Assembly: GCA_934090595.1 (NCBI GenBank)
Contig: CAKOJO010000032.1
Coordinates: 1-12,870, forward strand
Origin: an uncultured Bacilli bacterium
Lineage (GTDB): Bacteria; Bacillota_I; Bacilli_A; RF39; UBA660
DNA length: 12,870 nt
Direction: 5' to 3'
Of the stretch, positions 1 to 7,096 are shown piece after piece. A model generated the notes under the pieces. The model was not told the DNA's origin and did no database searches. It was given only the letters and a program-made list of their open reading frames with translations. The position numbers and the translations under genes were made by a program. Positions within the stretch are counted from its first letter, which is position 1, and each line of letters starts with the position of its first letter.

Positions 1-2
1 TT

Positions 3-9
3 ACCTCCT
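3..9 (-). promoter_or_regulatory. Ribosome binding site of a divergent gene off the left edge
   Basis: Read on the minus strand, the first ten bases are TAGGAGGTAA, a near-perfect Shine-Dalgarno sequence pointing left out of the window. A start codon would be expected within a few bases beyond the edge. A possible extended -10 (TGTTAAAAT) lies just upstream on the same strand, at 24 down to 16, but it has no good -35 and would leave almost no leader. The gene itself cannot be seen. Confidence 0.5.
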
Positions 10-29
10 ATTTCTATTTTAACAAAAGA

Positions 30-62
30 AAAAGTAAACACATTCTTTTTGTGTCTACTTTT
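30..62. terminator. Imperfect hairpin, possible terminator or attenuator (orientation uncertain)
   Basis: The arms at 30-42 and 50-62 pair over 13 positions with one A-C mismatch (37/55), around a 7-base loop. On the minus strand the stem is followed by a T-rich run (TTTTTCTTTTG). On the plus strand the T run is mostly inside the stem. It could stop leftward transcription, or act as an attenuator ahead of the leftward gene. No rightward gene is visible to its left, which argues against an ordinary plus-strand terminator. Confidence 0.35.
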
Positions 63-163
63 ATCTTACAACTTCAAGTAATATCTATTTCTTATTTATT
101 TATAGTTTTAAAATCAATGTGTTTGTTTTATATTTGCTATGTAAATTAGTTTGGTCTTTTCTA

Positions 164-192
164 TTGCTTTTTCTACTATTTTAAAGTACAAT
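164..192 (+). promoter_or_regulatory. Sigma-A-type promoter of the small pilin and giant 1
   Basis: TTGCTT at 164-169 and TACAAT at 187-192 are separated by 17 bp. Transcription would start near 199, leaving a leader of about 22 bases that contains the GGTGAT ribosome binding site at 213-218. An alternative TATAAA at 198-203 has no -35 at suitable spacing. Confidence 0.55.
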
Positions 193-221
193 TAAGTTAT
201 AAAATAAAAGTTGGTGATGAT

Positions 222-614
222 ATGAATAGTAAGGGATTTACTTTGATTGAACTTATTGCAGTTATAGTGCTTATTGCTATTGTTGGTCTTACTGTTTCTT
301 TAGCTATTGGAAATTATACTAGTTATGGATTTAGTAGTATTAATGATCAACTTGATAAACAGTTAGTTTTGTCTGCTAAAATGTATTATACTGATAATAA
401 GGTTGAACTTAAAAAACTTGGTGACAAAAGAGTTAGTTATGAAACTTTAAAGAGTGGTGGTTATATAACTAATGATATGTTAGATGCTGAGGGTAATTCT
501 TGCAACAAGAGTTATGTTGTTGTCTATATGGAAGATAATAAGTATAAGTACGCTGGATGTATTATATGTGATAATGGTTATGTTAATTTAGTTAATAAGA
601 TGTGTAATGGGTGA
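222..614 (+). CDS. Small type IV prepilin-like protein (possible major pilin)
   Basis: This 130-residue protein has the canonical prepilin signature. The leader MNSKG ends in glycine and is followed by the mature N-terminus FTLIE, with the conserved glutamate at position 5 of the mature protein (residue 10). A hydrophobic helix spans about residues 6-31. In this family a prepilin peptidase cleaves after the glycine and methylates the phenylalanine, and the helix packs in the filament core or membrane. The extracellular part carries four cysteines at 94, 113, 116 and 128, including the motif CIICDNGY. The whole protein matches the first ~135 residues of the three giant proteins downstream and stops just after the fourth cysteine. 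The ribosome binding site is GGTGAT at 213-218. The gene ends in TGA, 6 bases before the next start. It could be a major pilin, a pseudopilin or a minor subunit; the prepilin call is firm, the role is inferred. Confidence 0.9.
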   Translation: MNSKGFTLIELIAVIVLIAIVGLTVSLAIGNYTSYGFSSINDQLDKQLVLSAKMYYTDNKVELKKLGDKRVSYETLKSGGYITNDMLDAEGNSCNKSYVVVYMEDNKYKYAGCIICDNGYVNLVNKMCNG

Positions 615-615
615 T
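610..615 (+). promoter_or_regulatory. Ribosome binding site of giant 1 overlapping the pilin stop codon
   Basis: GGTGAT matches the 3' part of the consensus AAGGAGGTGAT and contains the TGA stop of the small pilin (612-614). It lies 5 bases before the ATG at 621, so translation of the two genes is probably coupled. The same GGTGAT form is used for the small pilin itself. Confidence 0.5.
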
Positions 616-620
616 TTTAT

Positions 621-3600
621 ATGAGAAGTTTTATGAGAAAAATTAAAGGATTTACTATAATTGAGTTACTTGTTGCTCTTGTTATAGTGGGAATTGTTCT
701 TTCTTTAGCAATTGTTGCAATTGGAAAATATGTTAAACAAGGTCATGATACTATTGATAAGCAATTGGAAAAACAATTGGTGTTATCTGCTAAAAATTAT
801 TTAGGAGATAATAAGAGCACTTTGGTGGTGAATGATTCTCTTATTGTTTGGTATGAAACCTTAAAATCTAATGATTATATGACTAATGCTCTTGTTGATT
901 CCAATGGTAATTCTTGCAGTAAGAGTTATGTCGTTGTTAAAAAAGAATTAAATAAGAGTGATTATAATTATACTACTTGTATTACTTGTGATAATGGTGG
1001 ATATAGTAATATTTCCAGTAAGAAGGAGTGTACTTCTAATTTCGCTAGTAATTTGAATTGTAGTTTTACTAGAAAAGATGATAAAAAGGTTCTTGGTGTT
1101 AATGCTAGCAATTCTGAAGGACTTAGTTTAATTTGCCGTGGTAATGGTGGTGTAGGTTTTAATAATAATTCTACTTCTTTAAAAGATGTTTTTACTATAG
1201 ATAATGGTGAAATTGTTAGTGTTGATAATGATGGTATTGATAAAACTGACAAGAAGAGTAACACTAATGCTACGATTAATGTAAAGACTATTAATTCTAA
1301 TTCACTTACTATAATATTTAATGGAGATGGTAGTTATAGTAAGTTAGGATTTACTGATAAAAAGACTAATATTTGGACTAATCATGCTGCTATTGCTATA
1401 ACTATACCTGTTGATGGAGTTGGTCCTAAGTGCAGTCTTAGTGGACCTTATAAGGATAGTTCTTATGAGAATCAAGTTAAGGCTGTTAAGAGTGGTTCTA
1501 AAGTTTATTATAGACTTGTTTGTAATGATGATAATGGTGTAAAAACTAAGAGTTTATCTAATGATAATTTTATTGTTAATGATGCGGTTAGTGACATTAA
1601 GATAAATGTTAATAATAAAAACAAGTCCTTAGTTGGTGATATTGAGGTAGTTATATCTGACAATCCTAGTTCTAAAGAGCTTAAACTTGGTATTTTAAAT
1701 GATAGTGTTTTAGATGAGTTCGATAATGGTAATGATGAAGTTTATTCTAAAATTGGAAATGAGAATAGTACCTTAGTTATAGATGATCAAGCTCCTGGAT
1801 GCAGTTTTTCTGGTCCTTCTTCTGACATAAATATTAGGTATTCAAAGACTAAAATGAATATTGCTCTTAGTCCTACTGATTATGTTTATTATAGTTTGAA
1901 GTGTGATGATGAGAATGATATAGAAAATAATTTTAGTTTAAGTAAGATTGGTAATAATGGATTTAGTAAAGTAGAGTGGGTTAAGACTAATAATGTTACT
2001 TATAATAATACTCATAGAGGTTATGAATATATAATAAAAGCTTATTCTACTAGAAGTGAGGGTACTGGTTATTTAACTTATAATGTTAGTAATACTGTAG
2101 ATAAGGTTGGTAATGCTGGTGTTAACAAAGTTATTACTAGTAATAGTGTTAAGATGATAGATTATTCTAAGATACCTAAGTGTGATATTAGTACTAGTTA
2201 TGCTTCTGATTTAAGGAGTGCTACTCTTACTGGGCGTATGAGTGATGAAAAGGGACTTAGTGGATATTTATGGACTAATAATCAAGGTGAGCCTAGTAAG
2301 TATAATAGTATTAGTGGTACTAGTAATTCGGTTAGTAATAAGATAACTAATAATGGATATTATTATTTACATATGAAAAATATTAATGATCTTACTGGCT
2401 ATTGTTTTGTATATATTACATCAATCAAAGAGGCTCCTCCGAAAGAACCTGTTCTTGTGGCTTCCGATGATATTGCAAGTGGTGCTTGGCATAAAGATAA
2501 TTATAAACTTACTGCATCAGGAAGTGGTGCTTATGCAATGTATTATTATGGTACTAATGTTAATAGTATGACTTATACTACTCCAATGAATGTTATTAAT
2601 GAAACGGATGGTACAATGTATTATGCTAAGGCATGTTTGATAAATGATTATACCAATTGTAGTAAAGCTGTCAGCTATAATGCTTTACTTGATAAAACTA
2701 AACCTACTTGTAGTTTATCTGGTACTAAGACAAGCAGTGGAACTTATAATTCTGGTTATTGGACTTCATCTGATGTTAAGATTACTCTTAGTTCTACTGA
2801 TTCGAGAAGTGGTGTTAATGCTTCTAAAACTACAATGAAGAATCCTCTTAGTAATAAGAGTTATAGTAGCTATTTTACAACTAGTGTAAGTAGTAATTCT
2901 TTGGGAGTTGGAACTGTTAATGCTACTTGTACTGATAATGCTGGTAATACTAATACTGCTAGTTTTAATATAAAAATTGATAAGCAAAAACCTACTGTTT
3001 CTTTATCTCCAAAGGGTAAGAAGCTTAGTGGTGCTACTACTATCACTCTTAGTTGTAGTGATGGTTCTGGTAGTGGGGTAGATTCTAAGAGTATGAAATC
3101 TCCGTCTGGTAGTACTTATACTAGTAGTTTTAGTCTTAGTAAAGATGGTGGTACTGTTACCGCTACTTGTAAGGATAAAGTTGGAAATGTTGCTACTACA
3201 AGTGAGACTTATACACCGCCATGTACTTGGACTAGTTGGAGTAGTGGTACAACCGAATATGTCACTTCTTGTTCTGGTTCCACTACTGATACAAAGAAGG
3301 TAAGTTGTACATCTGGTTATAAGAAAAAAGTTGTTTATAGTGGTAGTAAGCAGTATACATATAAATTTGCTTCTAGTTCTAGTGCTGTTAGGGTTGTGAA
3401 AATAAAATCTAATCAGACTTCTGAGAAAGCTTGTAAGAGTAATATATCATTTGTTACTTCTTGTAGTGCTTCCAATGTAGGAAAATATAAATATGCTTCT
3501 TCTTCTAGAAAAGGTACTGATGCTTCGTGTTATGGTTATGAGTGTGAAAAAAAATCAAATGGATATGGTAATTATAAAGCTGGTACTGCTACTTATGATA

Positions 3601-3701
3601 CTTCTTGCTCTAGTTCTGGTACTAAGGGTTCAACTGCTAATTATACTGTATGTACATCTGGATATTATAAAAAAGTAACACAAACTAGATCGTGTAAATA
3701 G
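621..3701 (+). CDS. Giant prepilin-like surface protein 1 with Ig-like stalk and Cys-rich tail
   Basis: This is a 1026-residue secreted or surface protein. Residues 1-10 are a prepilin leader ending KG, followed by FTIIELLVAL with the conserved glutamate (residue 15) and a hydrophobic helix to about residue 35. Residues to ~135 match the small pilin, including the NSC and CITCDN cysteine motifs. A linking domain runs to ~265. Ig-like modules follow, marked by a Pro-x-Cys entry motif at Cys271, Cys394, Cys521 and Cys697, a PPKEP entry near 606 and a PTV entry near 791. One of them carries the YWTSSDV pattern common in bacterial Ig-like repeats. The tail from Cys868 is rich in Ser, Thr, Tyr and Cys. 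I count 28 cysteines, mostly two per module, which suggests one disulfide each. There is no LPXTG signal, so anchoring would be through the pilin helix. A second in-frame ATG at 633 is possible, but the binding site favours 621. The adhesin role is inferred. Confidence 0.9.
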   Translation: MRSFMRKIKGFTIIELLVALVIVGIVLSLAIVAIGKYVKQGHDTIDKQLEKQLVLSAKNYLGDNKSTLVVNDSLIVWYETLKSNDYMTNALVDSNGNSCSKSYVVVKKELNKSDYNYTTCITCDNGGYSNISSKKECTSNFASNLNCSFTRKDDKKVLGVNASNSEGLSLICRGNGGVGFNNNSTSLKDVFTIDNGEIVSVDNDGIDKTDKKSNTNATINVKTINSNSLTIIFNGDGSYSKLGFTDKKTNIWTNHAAIAITIPVDGVGPKCSLSGPYKDSSYENQVKAVKSGSKVYYRLVCNDDNGVKTKSLSNDNFIVNDAVSDIKINVNNKNKSLVGDIEVVISDNPSSKELKLGILNDSVLDEFDNGNDEVYSKIGNENSTLVIDDQAPGCSFSGPSSDINIRYSKTKMNIALSPTDYVYYSLKCDDENDIENNFSLSKIGNNGFSKVEWVKTNNVTYNNTHRGYEYIIKAYSTRSEGTGYLTYNVSNTVDKVGNAGVNKVITSNSVKMIDYSKIPKCDISTSYASDLRSATLTGRMSDEKGLSGYLWTNNQGEPSKYNSISGTSNSVSNKITNNGYYYLHMKNINDLTGYCFVYITSIKEAPPKEPVLVASDDIASGAWHKDNYKLTASGSGAYAMYYYGTNVNSMTYTTPMNVINETDGTMYYAKACLINDYTNCSKAVSYNALLDKTKPTCSLSGTKTSSGTYNSGYWTSSDVKITLSSTDSRSGVNASKTTMKNPLSNKSYSSYFTTSVSSNSLGVGTVNATCTDNAGNTNTASFNIKIDKQKPTVSLSPKGKKLSGATTITLSCSDGSGSGVDSKSMKSPSGSTYTSSFSLSKDGGTVTATCKDKVGNVATTSETYTPPCTWTSWSSGTTEYVTSCSGSTTDTKKVSCTSGYKKKVVYSGSKQYTYKFASSSSAVRVVKIKSNQTSEKACKSNISFVTSCSASNVGKYKYASSSRKGTDASCYGYECEKKSNGYGNYKAGTATYDTSCSSSGTKGSTANYTVCTSGYYKKVTQTRSCK
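738..800 (+). repeat. 63-bp segment nearly identical to 3890-3952 in giant 2
   Basis: This stretch in the pilin helix and alpha-spine region differs from 3890-3952 at only three positions by eye, all A/G changes, two of them silent. Flanking sequence is much more diverged. It encodes the shared pattern QGHDTIDKQLEKQLVLSAK. Confidence 0.75.
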
Positions 3702-3711
3702 AATATAAATT

Positions 3712-3737
3712 AAGTACTTGAAAAAGTGCTTTTTTTA
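3712..3737 (+). terminator. Intrinsic terminator after giant 1
   Basis: AAGTACTT (3712-3719) pairs with AAGTGCTT (3724-3731) over 8 positions with one G-T pair, around a GAAA loop, followed by a T run. It begins 10 bases after the stop codon of giant 1. The promoter of giant 2 overlaps it. Confidence 0.85.
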
Positions 3738-3746
3738 TTATATAAT
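3718..3746 (+). promoter_or_regulatory. Promoter of giant 2, with -35 inside the terminator hairpin
   Basis: TTGAAA at 3718-3723 and a perfect TATAAT at 3741-3746 are separated by 17 bp, close to the consensus sigma-A promoter. The -35 is formed by the last stem bases and the GAAA loop of the preceding terminator. Transcription would start near 3753, just before the ribosome binding site GGAGGT at 3764-3769. Confidence 0.75.
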
Positions 3747-3775
3747 TTGTTTATATGATAGGTGGAGGTAATGAT

Positions 3776-6700
3776 ATGAACAATAGTAAGAGAAAAAAAG
3801 GTTTCACTATAATAGAGTTACTTGCGGCAATAGTAATTGTTGGTATAATTGCAACACTTGCAACACTTGCAATTGGGAGATATATTAACCAAGGTCATGA
3901 TACTATTGATAAACAATTAGAAAAACAATTGGTGTTATCTGCTAAAAGTTATTATAGTGATAATGAAAGTAATTTTAAGAATGTTGACGAAAATGGTGTA
4001 ATTATTTGGTATACCACTTTAAAGGCAAATGATTATATTACTAATGATTTGAAAGATTCTGATGGAAATTCTTGTTCTAAGAGTTATGTTGTTTTTAAAG
4101 ATAATAAGTATACTAGTTGTATTATTTGTGATAATGATGGTTATAAAGATGTTGATAGTAATTTATGTACTGATAGCTTGGATAATCATATTAGTTGTCA
4201 ATGGAATGACAAAGGAAACATTAAACTAGGTGTAAAAGATGGCTATAATAAGGCTGAACTTGAAATGACTTGTAGAGGAAGCAATATTAAATTTGTTGAT
4301 AATAGTTCTGAAGCTCATTCTGGAATGTATACTGCTATTAATGGTAGTGCTACTGTTAAGTCTTATAGTGCGGCTAATGATAAAAATAATCAAATAAGAA
4401 CATTTACTGCTAAGGTTGAGTATACTGCTAATAATGCTAGTACTGGTAAAGGCAGTGTTACCTTTACTGGAGCTGCTTACGTTACTAAAAATAATGGTGA
4501 AATAGTAAATAATGCAGAAATTACTTATAGTGATATTTCTATTGATGGTGATGGTCCTAAGTGTAGTCTTAGTGGTCCTTATAAAGATAGTACTTTAAAA
4601 ACTAATGTTAAATCTGTTAAGAATGGTTCAGTTGTTTATTATGGTATTAGTTGTTCTGATGATAGCGGTATTTCTGATGTTACTGTTGATACCATTAAGA
4701 ATGGATTTGAATCTAGTAGTGCTATTTCTAGCTTAGTTGTTTCTAGTTTTAAAAATAGTACTGATAAAAAGAACATTAGTGCTACAATAAGTGTTACTGT
4801 TACTAATCCTAATATTAATGCTAGTAAGAAAGTATTTGATCTTAGTTTAGCATTTAAAAAAGATGTAATACTTGATAGTTTTATGAATGGTAATGAAAGA
4901 GTTACTTCTCAAATAGATGGTAAAGATACTGTTTTATCTATAGATGATCAAGGTCCAACTTGTGTATTTAATGGTCCTAGTGAAAATGCAGAGTTTAAAC
5001 TTAAAAAGAGTAGACTTGATGTTACAAATGATGATAAAAATGAGTATGTTTTCTATGAACTTAGATGTACTGATGAAAATGGCATTGATCCTAGTACATT
5101 TAAATTTAATGATATAAAAAATACTAATTTTGGTAAGATTGAACAGTCTGGTAATATGTTAGCAATTAAAAATAATGATAATATAGTTATTGGGTATAGA
5201 TATTTAATAAAAGCTTATGAGAAAAATGTTAGTTCTTTGGATAAACCTATTGAAGCTTATCTTACTTTTGACAAGGACAACGTAAAAGATGCTGTTGGTA
5301 ATGTTACCACTGGTGTTGAAAAGAGTTTATCTGTCAAGATGATTGATGGTAAGAAAGTTCCTACTTGTAGTATAAATGTTTCATATAGTAATGGTTATGC
5401 TGTACTTACTGGTACAATGAATTCTCAAAGTGGACTTAAAGGTTATGCTTTTTCAACTGATAGTGGTGAAGTTAGCAAGTATAACTCTACTAGTGGTACT
5501 AGTGCTACTGCTAGTAGTAATGCTTATAGCAATGGGGTCTATTATTTACATATGATTGATGAAAATGATTTAACTGGTTATTGTATGACTAATTCATATG
5601 TTTATATTCCTGCCCCTGATACCCCTTATTTAAATGCTAGTGATAGTATTTCTTCTGGTGATTGGCATAAAAACAATTTTAATCTTGTTGCGTCAGGAAG
5701 CGGTTCTAATGTTACATATTATTATGGAAGTAGTGAATATTCAATGAGTCCTACCCAATCATATGTGTCTAGTGAAACAAGTGGTACAACATACTATGCT
5801 AAAGCTTGTTGGAGTACTAACACTAATGTATGCAGTTCAAGTGCTCAATATTTAGCAAAACTTGATAAGACACCACCTACTTGTGAATATTCTACAAAGA
5901 AAATGAATGGTGATCCTTATACTTCAGGTTATTGGACTAAACAAAATATTGAAATTAAATTTACTAATAAATATGATTCATTAAGTGGTATTGATGATGA
6001 TGTAGAAAAAACTTATATACAAGGTTATACCCAAAAATGGCCTAATACATATCAATCAACTGTTGGGGATGGTAGTTATAGAGTTTATGGTGCAACTGTT
6101 AAATGTACAGATAAAGCTGGTAATGAAACTTCTAAAATTGTTAGTGTTAAAATAGATAGAATTGCTCCAAAGGTATCATGGAGTGTCAAAAATGATGCAA
6201 CATTGTATGTTGGAGATACTGTTACTGCTACATGTATTGAAAATGAAAGTGGTTTAAGCTCAATGAGTGGTGGAGTATGGATTAATGATGCTGGTCCATA
6301 TGGTGATAACAGTCTATCAAGCGGTAAAGCATGGGTTACATTTACTAGTGCTGGTACTAAAAAATTGTATGTTGTCTGTAATGATGTAGTAGGTAATAAT
6401 TCATATGATGATTATAGTTATTCTACTCCAACTATAACAGTTAATGTTAGAAAGAAAACATATACTAAAACTACTTCTACTATGGAATATTTTTGGAGTT
6501 CTTCATCGAGTGGTTCAGGATCTTGTAATTCTGGTATAAACTGTTGTAATACAAGTTCAGGTAGAGTTTGTAGTTCTAGTACACATGGTGATAAATATTA
6601 TACAGGTTGTACATCTAGTAGGACATGCGATTCTTATTCGACAGAATATAAATACTCTGCTAGTTATGAATGTTTAAAGAAAACTGGTCAAAGTACATAT

Positions 6701-6997
6701 TTCTTCTCTAGTAATAGTTCTGGTAGTGGGTCTTGTGGTTCATCTAATTGTTGTCGTAGTTTTACATGTAATAAATCCAATCATCATAATATAAAGTATG
6801 TAGGATGCACTTCAAGTAGTACATGTGATTCTTATTCTACTAATTATAAATATGGTTCTTCTTATCAATGTTTAAAGAAAAGTTCACCAACTGTTGAAAC
6901 AAAAACAGGTCAAAGTAGTTGCACTGCCGGAACTGAGACAAAATCTAATGGTGATAATGGTACTTTGGTAATTACTACTACTTGTAAGTTAGAATAG
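3776..6997 (+). CDS. Giant prepilin-like surface protein 2 with Ig-like stalk and duplicated Cys-rich tail
   Basis: This is a 1073-residue paralogue of giant 1. I chose ATG 3776 rather than 3755 because GGAGGT at 3764-3769 lies 6 bases upstream of it, and 3755 would fall almost on the predicted transcription start. The leader ends KKG at residue 9, followed by FTIIELLAAIVIVG with glutamate at residue 14. The pilin module, linking domain and Ig-like modules follow in the same order as in giant 1, with Pro-x-Cys entries at Cys263, Cys396, Cys531 and Cys703, an APDTP entry near 612 and a PKV entry near 798. The tail is unlike those of the other two giants: from about 905 it holds two copies of a ~65-residue seven-cysteine unit, then a short end piece. 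I count 34 cysteines. It has its own promoter and terminator. A surface adhesin or stalked minor pilin is the likely role, inferred from architecture. Confidence 0.9.
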   Translation: MNNSKRKKGFTIIELLAAIVIVGIIATLATLAIGRYINQGHDTIDKQLEKQLVLSAKSYYSDNESNFKNVDENGVIIWYTTLKANDYITNDLKDSDGNSCSKSYVVFKDNKYTSCIICDNDGYKDVDSNLCTDSLDNHISCQWNDKGNIKLGVKDGYNKAELEMTCRGSNIKFVDNSSEAHSGMYTAINGSATVKSYSAANDKNNQIRTFTAKVEYTANNASTGKGSVTFTGAAYVTKNNGEIVNNAEITYSDISIDGDGPKCSLSGPYKDSTLKTNVKSVKNGSVVYYGISCSDDSGISDVTVDTIKNGFESSSAISSLVVSSFKNSTDKKNISATISVTVTNPNINASKKVFDLSLAFKKDVILDSFMNGNERVTSQIDGKDTVLSIDDQGPTCVFNGPSENAEFKLKKSRLDVTNDDKNEYVFYELRCTDENGIDPSTFKFNDIKNTNFGKIEQSGNMLAIKNNDNIVIGYRYLIKAYEKNVSSLDKPIEAYLTFDKDNVKDAVGNVTTGVEKSLSVKMIDGKKVPTCSINVSYSNGYAVLTGTMNSQSGLKGYAFSTDSGEVSKYNSTSGTSATASSNAYSNGVYYLHMIDENDLTGYCMTNSYVYIPAPDTPYLNASDSISSGDWHKNNFNLVASGSGSNVTYYYGSSEYSMSPTQSYVSSETSGTTYYAKACWSTNTNVCSSSAQYLAKLDKTPPTCEYSTKKMNGDPYTSGYWTKQNIEIKFTNKYDSLSGIDDDVEKTYIQGYTQKWPNTYQSTVGDGSYRVYGATVKCTDKAGNETSKIVSVKIDRIAPKVSWSVKNDATLYVGDTVTATCIENESGLSSMSGGVWINDAGPYGDNSLSSGKAWVTFTSAGTKKLYVVCNDVVGNNSYDDYSYSTPTITVNVRKKTYTKTTSTMEYFWSSSSSGSGSCNSGINCCNTSSGRVCSSSTHGDKYYTGCTSSRTCDSYSTEYKYSASYECLKKTGQSTYFFSSNSSGSGSCGSSNCCRSFTCNKSNHHNIKYVGCTSSSTCDSYSTNYKYGSSYQCLKKSSPTVETKTGQSSCTAGTETKSNGDNGTLVITTTCKLE
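3890..3952 (+). repeat. 63-bp segment nearly identical to 738-800 in giant 1
   Basis: Partner of the segment at 738-800, with three A/G differences by eye. It is in the same frame and the same position of the pilin module, so it reflects duplication or gene conversion between paralogues, not a mobile element. Confidence 0.75.
6488..6880 (+). repeat. Tandem seven-cysteine repeat in the tail of giant 2
   Basis: Two copies of a coding repeat start 210 bp apart, at 6488 (residues 905-969) and 6698 (residues 975-1035). Both follow the order GSGSC, NCC, C, GCTSS, TCDSYST, YKY, CLKK, with all seven cysteines kept. The middle differs by a small in-frame length change, and the DNA has diverged clearly, so the duplication is not very recent. 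Confidence 0.85.
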
Positions 6998-7001
6998 TAT
7001 T

Positions 7002-7035
7002 AAAAGGACAAACATGTTAATATTTGTCCTTTTTT
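7002..7035 (+). terminator. Intrinsic terminator after giant 2
   Basis: AAAAGGACAAA (7002-7012) pairs perfectly with TTTGTCCTTTT (7023-7033) around a 10-base loop. The T run continues to 7035. It begins 4 bases after the stop codon of giant 2. Confidence 0.85.
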
Positions 7036-7037
7036 AA

Positions 7038-7066
7038 TTGTTTTTATTTGTAAAATATTGTATTAT
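7038..7066 (+). promoter_or_regulatory. Promoter of giant 3, immediately after the terminator
   Basis: TTGTTT at 7038-7043 and TATTAT at 7061-7066 are separated by 17 bp. Transcription would start near 7073, leaving a leader of about 24 bases with the weak ribosome binding site AAGGTAGG at 7081-7088. TAAAAT at 7051-7056 is an alternative -10 but lacks a matching -35. Confidence 0.5.
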
Positions 7067-7096
7067 ATTTATAGATGATAAAGGTAGGTTATAGAT

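Larger units (their letters stand above)
1..221. other. Intergenic region upstream of the pilin locus
   Basis: No credible coding region is visible on either strand. The stretch holds a minus-strand Shine-Dalgarno-like site at its left edge, an imperfect inverted repeat at 30-62, an unremarkable AT-rich stretch from about 63 to 163, and the promoter and ribosome binding site of the first pilin gene from 164 onward. The layout fits a divergent intergenic region between a leftward gene outside the window and the rightward pilin genes. Confidence 0.6.

Noticed and set aside
968..1264. Open frame on the minus strand inside giant 1 (similar ones at 7444-7728 and 7981-8262)
   Set aside because: They are antisense to strongly supported coding sequence, have no ribosome binding site and give Leu/Ser-rich low-complexity translations expected from the reverse of AT-rich genes.
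2386..2838. Short plus-strand frames within giant 1 (also 3493-3678, and 9021-9308 in giant 3)
   Set aside because: They are out-of-frame shadows with Leu/Ile/Val-rich translations caused by the codon bias of the host gene, not small membrane proteins.
3222..3320. Possible thrombospondin type 1 repeat at the start of the giant 1 tail (CTWTSWSSG)
   Set aside because: The W-x-x-W-like start is suggestive, but the CSxTCG core and the Arg ladder are missing.
3851..3868. Tandem 9-bp direct repeat (GCAACACTT twice) in the pilin helix of giant 2
   Set aside because: The helix has the same length as in giants 1 and 3, so it is not an insertion; chance repetition of the ATL codons explains it.
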